Assembly: GCA_024228355.1 (NCBI GenBank) | Contig: JAAETN010000341.1 | Coordinates: forward strand, 1 to 32,734 | Source of the DNA: Maribacter sp. | GTDB lineage: Bacteria > Bacteroidota > Bacteroidia > Flavobacteriales > Flavobacteriaceae | DNA: 32,734 nt | Direction of reading: 5' to 3' | Shown: in pieces, positions 1-6,212 of the stretch | Layout of the letters: each line of letters starts with the position of its first letter | Position numbering within the stretch: position 1 is the stretch's first letter | Translations under genes and position numbers: made by a program | The notes under the pieces: model-generated | Database searches by the model: none | What the model saw: only the letters and a program-made list of their open reading frames with translations | Told to the model about the DNA's origin: nothing

Positions 1-111
1 CAAATGAAGAAACTCATCACGCTGTAAATCGTATTCGGGACTTAATAGTATAAACTGAAGTGCAAATTTTAAAATTATAAAGCCTGCTAAGTATATATTA
101 TTTCTGGTCAT
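1..111 (-). CDS. Membrane glycosyltransferase (GT39/ArnT-like), N-terminal fragment cut by window edge
   Basis: The frame opens with ATG at 111-109 and runs without a stop to the left edge, giving 37 residues. It begins MTRNNIYLAGFIILKFALQ, a hydrophobic first segment, and ends YDLQRDEFLHL. A hydrophobic helix followed by a Y-(E/D)-L-x-R-D-E-x-L-H-L loop is typical of the first membrane helix and catalytic loop of Bacteroidota dolichyl-phosphate-mannose-type (GT39/ArnT-like) transferases, where the Asp-Glu pair sits on the periplasmic face. Such enzymes move a sugar from a polyprenyl-phosphate donor. The rest (normally about 450-550 residues) is outside the window. It is divergent from ssb and has a good -7 element upstream. 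Family assignment rests on one short motif and is tentative; I see no link to the pigment genes. Confidence 0.65.
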   Translation of the reverse strand, partial: MTRNNIYLAGFIILKFALQFILLSPEYDLQRDEFLHL

Positions 112-204
112 ATAGTTTTATTCGCAGTGAGATTTCCACAACTCATTGTCTTTAGACGCCTCTTTATTTCGGTTAAGTGTAATAAAGATAATAAAAGAAT
201 GCCA

Positions 205-237
205 CAAAGGTAATATATTAAATAGCTGATAATCAAT
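205..237 (-). promoter_or_regulatory. Candidate Bacteroidota promoter for the leftward glycosyltransferase
   Basis: On the minus strand TACCTTTG (212-205) matches the Bacteroidota -7 consensus TAnnTTTG exactly, and ATTG (237-234) lies 21 bases upstream as a possible -33 element. Transcription would start near 199, giving a leader of about 90 bases before the ATG at 111. Motif match only. Confidence 0.4.
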
Positions 238-246
238 GATAAAAAA

Positions 247-277
247 GTTTGCAAACGAAAACAAACGTTTACAAACG
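247..277. repeat. Three CAAACG repeats spaced exactly 10 bp in the divergent intergenic region
   Basis: CAAACG occurs at 252-257, 262-267 and 272-277, a strict 10-bp period (one helical turn). The middle copy is part of the palindrome AAACGTTT (263-270), and GTTTGC at 247-252 is an inverted copy of the first. The array lies between the ssb and glycosyltransferase promoters, so it could be an operator for either gene. Function unknown. Confidence 0.45.
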
Positions 278-319
278 AAAGTAAGTATTTTGTAACCGAA
301 TAGTATATCCACGCCGTTC

Positions 320-327
320 TATGTTTG
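320..327 (+). promoter_or_regulatory. Candidate -7 element of the ssb promoter
   Basis: TATGTTTG is an exact match to TAnnTTTG. The nearest TTTG upstream (289-292) is 27 bases away, longer than usual, so the -33 half is weak. A start site near 333 would give a leader of about 54 bases to the ATG at 387, containing an unused AAGGAGG at 340-346. Confidence 0.35.
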
Positions 328-386
328 CCCTGTCGAATCAAGGAGGTTCGATAGTATTAACTGTTTAACACGAAAAATTAGAAATT

Positions 387-719
387 ATGAACGCACTTAG
401 AAACAAAGTACAGTTGATTGGAAACTTGGGTAATGACCCAGAAATTGTAAACTTGGACGGCGGTACCAAACTCGCCAAATTCTCAATCGCAACAAACGAG
501 ACGTACAAGAATGCCAAAGGCGAAAAAGTTACGGATACCCAATGGCATAATGTGGTTGCCTGGGGCAAGACAGCCGAGATTGTTGAAAACTATTTGGCCA
601 AAGGCAACGAGGTTGCCGTTGAAGGGAAACTTATACATCGTTCATATGAGAACAAGGAAGGTGAAAAAAGATACATCACAGAGGTAAAATGCAATGAGCT
701 TTTGATGTTGGGCAAGTAA
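387..719 (+). CDS. ssb: Single-stranded DNA-binding protein (short, tail-less)
   Basis: A 110-residue OB-fold protein. It opens MNALRNKVQLIGNLGNDPE, the standard SSB N-terminus, followed by FSIATNE, WHNVVAWGKTAE (the conserved W-x-x-V-x-W/F-G-K-x-A-E block) and VEGKLIHRSYENKEG, and ends at the last OB strand (LLMLGK). It binds single-stranded DNA in replication, repair and recombination. The C-terminal disordered linker and acidic tail, which recruits partner proteins in most bacterial SSBs, is absent. Short tail-less SSBs also occur alongside a full-length copy, so this may be an accessory paralogue; that is inference. The ATG is preceded by an A-rich stretch and no usable Shine-Dalgarno. 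It is the only complete plus-strand gene here, with its own terminator, and is convergent with the pigment operon. Confidence 0.93.
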   Translation: MNALRNKVQLIGNLGNDPEIVNLDGGTKLAKFSIATNETYKNAKGEKVTDTQWHNVVAWGKTAEIVENYLAKGNEVAVEGKLIHRSYENKEGEKRYITEVKCNELLMLGK

Positions 720-746
720 TCAAGAATTGCTCCCTTCTTGATTTTT
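718..746 (+). terminator. Intrinsic terminator of ssb
   Basis: AATCAAGAA (718-726) pairs with TTCTTGATT (735-743) across an 8-base loop, and the stem runs into a T tract ending at 746. The stem overlaps the ssb stop codon. Confidence 0.7.
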
Positions 747-790
747 CGGTCGAATCTAAAAAATCAAAACGGGTACAAGACGTAAAATTG

Positions 791-819
791 AGCCCCTACG
801 ATATGGTAGGGGCTTTTTT
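791..819. terminator. Strong hairpin terminator between convergent units
   Basis: AGCCCCTAC (791-799) and GTAGGGGCT (806-814) form a perfect 9-bp GC-rich stem with a 6-base loop, followed by six T on the plus strand. On the minus strand the stem is followed by CAATTTTA, so it probably also ends the pigment operon, whose last stop codon is at 819-821. Confidence 0.75.
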
Positions 820-2108
820 CATCCTCTTTTGTCAATAATACTAATAGGTTTTCGGCCTAATTTGGATAACCTGAGTTGTTCTATCTCTTTACCATTACAA
901 AACTCGATTTTGGGTGATACCCGTAGTTTGGATCTACAATGGTCCATGATGTTTTGCAACAATGCCTGACTTGGTGTTTTGGATGCAATTTTTATCATTA
1001 TTTCGTCTGTTCCTATGCTATTGTGATAAATCTCGATGACAAATTTTTCCACTTCGTTAAAGTCATTCAATAAATTGTCCATGGCCGGCGGATATAAGGT
1101 AGTTCCCTTGTATTTGATCATTTGTTTTCTTCTTCCCAAAACGGGTCCTAACCGCAGTGTATTTCTACCACAATTACAGGCCGATGTATGGGCCTTAACG
1201 ATATCCCCGGTTTTAAATCTCAATAAGGGCATGGCTTCAACACCCAAGGTTGTTATGGTAAGTTCGCCTTCTTCACCGTCTTGTACGGGATCGTCATTTT
1301 GGTCAAGCACCTCTACAATGATCAGTTCGGGGTGATGGTGCCCACCTTGTTGTTCTGAACATTCGGTAAAAGCGGTACTCATTTCTGTGGAAGCATAGGT
1401 TGAATACAACTCGATATCCCAAGAAACTACTATTTTATTCGCCAAAACATTAAGCGAAAAATCTTGATTTCGAACCGATTCCCCAATACAAATGGCACCT
1501 TTAATTCCTGATTTGTCCAAGTCTATCCCATGTTCTTGGGCATACTGTATTAATTTCAACAAAAAGGATGGTACAACGATCAAATACGAGGGCTTGAATT
1601 TTAAAATCGTATCCCATTGCAGTTCAGGAATCCCTGCGCCTACACGAATTATTCCCGCACCCAATTGTCTCACCCCTAAAAAATAGGCAAGCCCTGCCAT
1701 AAAACGGCGGTCCATGGTTGTGGACAGCTGTAAAATATCATTTTCAGTAACACCGGCACAGGCAAAAGAAATGGCCTCATTGTAGCCCAATCGATCTAAA
1801 TCCTTATCAGTAAGCGCTATGGTTACAGGGTCTCCCAAGGTACCCGACGTGGAAACAAAATCTACGATCTTATTTTTGGGAACGCAAAGGAAATCGTCAT
1901 TGCATTGCTGCAATTGCTCTTTTGTGGTGGTAGGTATTTTAATTAGATCGTCAAGGTGTTCAATAGTATTGATTGAAATCTGGTTTTCCTTAAATACACG
2001 CTGATAATAGGGCGAATTTTCTTCTAAATTGAAAAGAAGTTGTTTTAGTTTCTCTTCCTGAAACAATTTTATCTGCTCTTTTGATGCTTTTTCTATTTCA
2101 GGAATCAT
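819..2108 (-). CDS. PaaK-like adenylate-forming ligase (aryl acid activation)
   Basis: A 429-residue member of the ANL superfamily close to phenylacetate-CoA ligase. Visible motifs: the phosphate-binding loop STSGTLGDPV (about 86-95), YASTEMSTAF (238-247, the A5 region), FKTGDIV (298-304), and GRRKQMIKYKGTTLYP (325-340), the hinge and C-terminal domain with candidate catalytic Lys334. HHH at 257-259 and a Cys-x-Cys pair (311/313) resemble metal-binding residues of PaaK relatives. In this cluster the likely substrate is 4-coumarate from the tyrosine ammonia-lyase, activated as adenylate and loaded onto CoA or an ACP as polyene starter. Length matches the family. It is the last gene of the operon; its ATG overlaps the stop of the C45-type gene as ATGA (2108-2105), so the two are probably translationally coupled. 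Substrate is inferred from context. Confidence 0.85.
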   Translation of the reverse strand: MIPEIEKASKEQIKLFQEEKLKQLLFNLEENSPYYQRVFKENQISINTIEHLDDLIKIPTTTKEQLQQCNDDFLCVPKNKIVDFVSTSGTLGDPVTIALTDKDLDRLGYNEAISFACAGVTENDILQLSTTMDRRFMAGLAYFLGVRQLGAGIIRVGAGIPELQWDTILKFKPSYLIVVPSFLLKLIQYAQEHGIDLDKSGIKGAICIGESVRNQDFSLNVLANKIVVSWDIELYSTYASTEMSTAFTECSEQQGGHHHPELIIVEVLDQNDDPVQDGEEGELTITTLGVEAMPLLRFKTGDIVKAHTSACNCGRNTLRLGPVLGRRKQMIKYKGTTLYPPAMDNLLNDFNEVEKFVIEIYHNSIGTDEIMIKIASKTPSQALLQNIMDHCRSKLRVSPKIEFCNGKEIEQLRLSKLGRKPISIIDKRG

Positions 2109-3784
2109 AGGTTTAATTTCCGTTTTAATTTTCGAATGTACCTTTTGTTATTCTCTTTATCAACTTGGGTGCTAATTTCTTTGGTATTTGCTTTTTTAAA
2201 CGCATTCAACGCAGCTAAATAAAACTTGTTTTCATAATAATACTTACCGACCAAATAATAGGCCTCCCAATTTTCTGGATTGCTTTTTTGCAATGCCATT
2301 AATGTATTATCGCTAACTCGTACTTTTGAAGCGAGGGCAGTTAAGACAGTCTGTTTAAGGTTTCGGTATTTTTGGTAATCCTTATAGGTTTGAGTAAACT
2401 GAAAAGGGTCTTTAGCAATATTTAAATTGGTTTTGGACAAAGAGGTCTCGGAGGATTTCCTCTTAAATCCGAAAACCTCATTTAAATCGTATGCAACAAA
2501 CTCCCCTAATTGATATGGATTGCTAGAGACCCATACCAAAAGTTCTTCGGGTTTGAAAACTATGCCATGATGTGCCATTAATTGGTTTAAGGCTTTTTCA
2601 TTACCGTAGCCTATAGCCTTGTTATCCAAACCTTCTTTGTTTCTCAGAATATTTACGGCAATGCCTGACGTTACTTTTGGATTTTCGTCCAACAGCTCTT
2701 CCATACGCAAATAACGATATTTGGAATGGCTTTCCAGGATATGTTTTTGGTTTTTTTCATCATGGGCATAGGCCGCACTCTGAAAATGATTTGAGCATAT
2801 CAATTGATTCGTATTTGGAATGTCATATACACCAAAATTTTCAGGAGAGACTTCAATTAATGCTGCTTTTTTGTCCTTCGCACTTCCTATGAAAATAGAT
2901 TCTGAAACGAATACCTTTCGTTTTTTTGCAATGGCCACGGCCTCATCAATGGTAGCGGCATATTGTAATATTTCTCTTGTGACTATAGAAATGGGGGTTT
3001 TAGCAACTAAAGGAATTTTGGATTTACCGGCGTTGATGGTAACCGTAAGCCCTTGATCGTTCATACCTGAGACCACACCTATCATACCGCCCCAAGTAAC
3101 CGACATGAATTTGAAACCCTTATCTGGACTCACAAAAGCAATTATTTTTTCCTTTGCAAATTCATCACCCACATAAAAGTCAAAATTTCTTCCAATAATC
3201 AGTTTTCCGTCTTCTGTTTTATTTCCCCAAGCTGCAAAAGAGGAACAACCTACCAAAGCAAGATCTTGTAAGGCATGGCCAATATCATGGGCACCATGAA
3301 GATAAAGAACTCTGCGATATGCTTCTGCAATATGGTTATAGTCATCTGAGGCATATTTAGAAATTCCATAGATTTCAGTTTTGAATTCGTCTTTTATATT
3401 CAGGTACATCTTTCTGTTGAACCAGGCTAAGAATTTTCGCAGAAATAATTGTTTTACCTTAGAGGGAACCATTTCACCAACCTTGGACAGTAGGGCATCT
3501 TCTTGTTTGTGGAACAGTTCTTGGGTAAGGCTACCCGTTGTCAAACCAATTTCCAATGGGTTGCCTTCAACGTACATCTCCCAGAGGCCTTGCCTGTTCT
3601 TAGCGATAAATCCGTTTTTCGAAGCGTAGGTAGAGTCGTTGATTTTAATGCGTTTCGGGGATTCGACCTCGTATTGTTCAATATTGGGAACATCTCTCAA
3701 GGACTTTGAAACACCGCAAGAAACTATTGTAAAGAACAATAGTAACACAAAGAAAAACCTATTCGAATAAACTATTTTTAACAT
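2105..3784 (-). CDS. C45/IAT-type Ntn-hydrolase acyltransferase lipoprotein with TPR-like tail
   Basis: A 559-residue lipoprotein. The signal peptide ends in the lipobox IVSCG with lipidated Cys23. The core resembles the acyl-CoA:6-aminopenicillanate acyltransferase / peptidase C45 family: GHALQDLALVGCSSFAAWGN places the candidate N-terminal nucleophile at Cys180 (family members mature by cleaving before this Cys), and GKLIIGRNFDF (193-203) is the conserved strand after it. The last ~60 residues (NPENWEAYYLVGKYYYEN and onward) look like a TPR repeat. Family members hydrolyse or transfer acyl groups. Here it may act on the pigment ester or a lipidated intermediate at the outer membrane, but the substrate is unknown. 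Start and upstream stop share one base (TAATG at 3784). The nucleophile is much deeper in the protein than in classical members, implying a long propeptide. Confidence 0.78.
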   Translation of the reverse strand: MLKIVYSNRFFFVLLLFFTIVSCGVSKSLRDVPNIEQYEVESPKRIKINDSTYASKNGFIAKNRQGLWEMYVEGNPLEIGLTTGSLTQELFHKQEDALLSKVGEMVPSKVKQLFLRKFLAWFNRKMYLNIKDEFKTEIYGISKYASDDYNHIAEAYRRVLYLHGAHDIGHALQDLALVGCSSFAAWGNKTEDGKLIIGRNFDFYVGDEFAKEKIIAFVSPDKGFKFMSVTWGGMIGVVSGMNDQGLTVTINAGKSKIPLVAKTPISIVTREILQYAATIDEAVAIAKKRKVFVSESIFIGSAKDKKAALIEVSPENFGVYDIPNTNQLICSNHFQSAAYAHDEKNQKHILESHSKYRYLRMEELLDENPKVTSGIAVNILRNKEGLDNKAIGYGNEKALNQLMAHHGIVFKPEELLVWVSSNPYQLGEFVAYDLNEVFGFKRKSSETSLSKTNLNIAKDPFQFTQTYKDYQKYRNLKQTVLTALASKVRVSDNTLMALQKSNPENWEAYYLVGKYYYENKFYLAALNAFKKANTKEISTQVDKENNKRYIRKLKRKLNL

Positions 3785-4662
3785 TAGGCTTGGAGTTGAC
3801 CAAATTTTCTGTTGGTCCTATTGATTATTTTGGTTTCCTTATAATCCACCCATTTTTGACCAAAGGTCTTCCGCATTAAATTCTCAAAATTTCGCATAAA
3901 GAAGACATTGTACAAGGTGTTCAACAACTTTTTGGGTTTGGTGGGAAGAGCCCTTAAGGTAATTGAAAAGCCTCCTTCCAAATATTTTATAAAGTGCCAG
4001 TATCCACTTGGCATGTACAGGGCATCACCGTGTTTCAGATGCACTTGGATTCCCCTTAATTTACGCAATGCTGGATATTTTTCAAAATCGGATTTGCCCA
4101 TATTTATTCGCTCCAGATTATGCACGGAAAACGGTACACGATATAAATATTTGGACTGTTCAGGGCTGAAGAGCATTATGCTCTTGGTGCCATGAAAATG
4201 TATGTGCAGCAGATCGGCCAAATCCATATCATAATGCGTAAGAACTTTTGAACCCTCTCCGCCAAAAAAGAGTACCGGGAGTTTTTTAAAGAACTTTAAC
4301 CCAATATCAGGATATTCAAAGTCCTTGATCAGTTCTGGCATACGTTCCAAAATATTATAGAAAAATACACGCAGATTTGTGGGTTTTGTCTTTATTAACT
4401 CAAGATAATCGTACAACTTCATTTCTGTGGCAGGAGCTGCGGAATTTTGCCTTCCTTTAGTGGGTTTGCTGTCATAAAGAGGCACAATTTGGTCTCCGGC
4501 ACGGTCCTGGATATAATCTAGATTCCACTTGCTATAGGCTGGCCAGTTTTTGGCCATGCCTTTGATTAATACAGGCCGTTGAGGTTTATAATAGTTCTCT
4601 ATGAACTCGGCTTTTGAAATGTACTGCACGCAGGTAATAGGTATGGCACCAAAATCTTCCAT
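3784..4662 (-). CDS. Cupin_8/JmjC-like Fe(II)/2-oxoglutarate oxygenase-type protein
   Basis: A 292-residue protein of the cupin-like (JmjC/FIH-related) family. Visible are the N-terminal substrate-shield segment (RPVLIKGMAKNWPAYSKW, 29-46), LTHYDMDLADLLHIHFHG (141-158) containing the HxD pair His143/Asp145, and GDALYMPSGYWHFIKYL (212-228) with the distal His223, so a 2-His-1-carboxylate iron site appears complete. Relatives hydroxylate proteins or small molecules with 2-oxoglutarate. In a flexirubin cluster a tailoring hydroxylation of the aryl ring or resorcinol is plausible but not shown. It is tightly packed: TAATG overlap with the FAD gene upstream (4662) and the same with the lipoprotein gene downstream (3784). 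Confidence 0.75.
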   Translation of the reverse strand: MEDFGAIPITCVQYISKAEFIENYYKPQRPVLIKGMAKNWPAYSKWNLDYIQDRAGDQIVPLYDSKPTKGRQNSAAPATEMKLYDYLELIKTKPTNLRVFFYNILERMPELIKDFEYPDIGLKFFKKLPVLFFGGEGSKVLTHYDMDLADLLHIHFHGTKSIMLFSPEQSKYLYRVPFSVHNLERINMGKSDFEKYPALRKLRGIQVHLKHGDALYMPSGYWHFIKYLEGGFSITLRALPTKPKKLLNTLYNVFFMRNFENLMRKTFGQKWVDYKETKIINRTNRKFGQLQA

Positions 4663-6212
4663 TATTCAGGTATTTTTATGGTCTCAACCTTTTTGTTGGC
4701 GTCAATAATTTTGTTCAAGAGGTACTCTTTCCCCAAAATTTCGGAACAGGTAAGCACACCACTTATGGTGACCCCTAAAATACCATGCATATTCAAACTT
4801 TGCCCTGTAAAAAAGAGATTGCTGATTTTTGTTCTAGGTGAAATAATTGATTTTAAGGGATAGTCCACGTCTTTTACATAGCCGTACATGGATCCCTTAT
4901 TGCACCCAATATAATCCCTATAAGAAAGTGGAGTCGAGGTATGGATCGAAAGGATACAATCCCTGATATTCGGGAATTTTTTTTCTAGCTCTTTAATGAA
5001 TATTTCGGTTTTTGCTTTTTTGAACTCTTCATAAGTTTCTCCACGGTCATTCTTATTTGCAGCGGTATTAAAGGTGTTTTCCCAAGGTAATACATCTTCA
5101 TATCGCATATAGGCGATTGCCGTTAGCTGATCGGCCCATCCGTCCATATTCTTTTTCACGCCCATAGATATCATATAGTTCTTGGGCCAATTTTGTTCGG
5201 TATATTCATGCCCGCTCCAAACGCAATTCTGATTTTTGAAATGGTAATGGTTATTGTTAAGATATTTAAAAGTCCCGTGCTTTAAAACTATGTGCAGGCT
5301 AAAGGCAGAAATAGTACTTTCAATCTGTTTGACCCTGTTCGTAAACGATTTCCTGAACTTATCCAAGCCGATTAATTTTAGGGTAAGTTTGGGCTCAATG
5401 TTTGAAATGAAAAGTTTACCCTTGATTTCCTTTCCGTTTTTGGTAAATACAGAGGTTATTTTTTTGTCCGCATAGCCAAACTTTATAACTTCCTGATGTT
5501 TATAGGCCACCCCCCCATTCTCTTTAAGTTTTCGCACAAGTAATTTTGAGATTTGACTTCCTCCATTAACACAGCGATAAGCACTTTCTATATATGAGTT
5601 GACCGATAAGGCATGTACATAAAAGGGAGTTTTGTCTGCTTCGCCTGCATACAACAGATTAGATCCCGCGAGTACAGCTTGCAACTTTTTGTCAGAGGTA
5701 AATGAGTTTATACATTTTCTTGCCGGTAATTGAAATAGTTCATCATCATCGTAATGGGTTTTACCGAATTTTAAATTGTATAAAGGGAACTTATTACAGA
5801 ATTCCCTGAGTTTGGCACTGTACTTTTTAATGCCTTCTTCCTCTTCTGGAAATTGTGAAATGAGCGAATCCTCAAAATTTTGATATCCTTGGGCGTGCTT
5901 ATAAGCTATAGGATCATCATCGAAAGTGATGATATCGAAACCGTCTTTATTCAACTGTTTTAAAACAAGACCGTCGTAGATTTCTAAATATTTAAAATAT
6001 TGATATAAGTTTTGGCCTTTTGAAAGTCCGCCTATATAATGAACTCCGGTATCAAAAATGGCTTTATCGCGCACAAAAGTTTGTAGATTACCGCCATACT
6101 GGTTGTTTTTTTCCAAAACACAGACGCTACGCCCCTCTTTGGCAAGGATATTTGCTGTGACCAGTCCTCCAAGGCCACTACCAATTACCACTACATCATA
6201 ATTAATGTTCAT
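4662..6212 (-). CDS. CrtI/CrtISO-like FAD-dependent oxidoreductase
   Basis: A 516-residue flavoprotein of the phytoene desaturase / carotenoid isomerase family. The N-terminus VVVIGSGLGGLVTANIL carries the GxGxxG dinucleotide motif (Gly11, 13, 16), followed by VLEKNNQYGGNLQTF (32-46) for ribose and FAD contacts. Near the end, ISNLFFTGQSLNMHGILG is the second FAD motif typical of this family. Relatives desaturate or isomerise conjugated polyenes. In this cluster it could set polyene geometry or perform an oxidative step on the aryl polyene. The ATG overlaps the MMPL-PlsC stop codon (ATGA, 6212-6209). No membrane segment is evident, but family members are usually membrane-associated. Confidence 0.83.
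   Translation of the reverse strand: MNINYDVVVIGSGLGGLVTANILAKEGRSVCVLEKNNQYGGNLQTFVRDKAIFDTGVHYIGGLSKGQNLYQYFKYLEIYDGLVLKQLNKDGFDIITFDDDPIAYKHAQGYQNFEDSLISQFPEEEEGIKKYSAKLREFCNKFPLYNLKFGKTHYDDDELFQLPARKCINSFTSDKKLQAVLAGSNLLYAGEADKTPFYVHALSVNSYIESAYRCVNGGSQISKLLVRKLKENGGVAYKHQEVIKFGYADKKITSVFTKNGKEIKGKLFISNIEPKLTLKLIGLDKFRKSFTNRVKQIESTISAFSLHIVLKHGTFKYLNNNHYHFKNQNCVWSGHEYTEQNWPKNYMISMGVKKNMDGWADQLTAIAYMRYEDVLPWENTFNTAANKNDRGETYEEFKKAKTEIFIKELEKKFPNIRDCILSIHTSTPLSYRDYIGCNKGSMYGYVKDVDYPLKSIISPRTKISNLFFTGQSLNMHGILGVTISGVLTCSEILGKEYLLNKIIDANKKVETIKIPE

Noticed and set aside
108-341. Two overlapping hydrophobic minus-strand frames upstream of ssb
   Set aside because: Low-complexity translation from an AT-rich intergenic region that contains promoter-like elements and repeats; no family resemblance, and they overlap the start of the glycosyltransferase gene.
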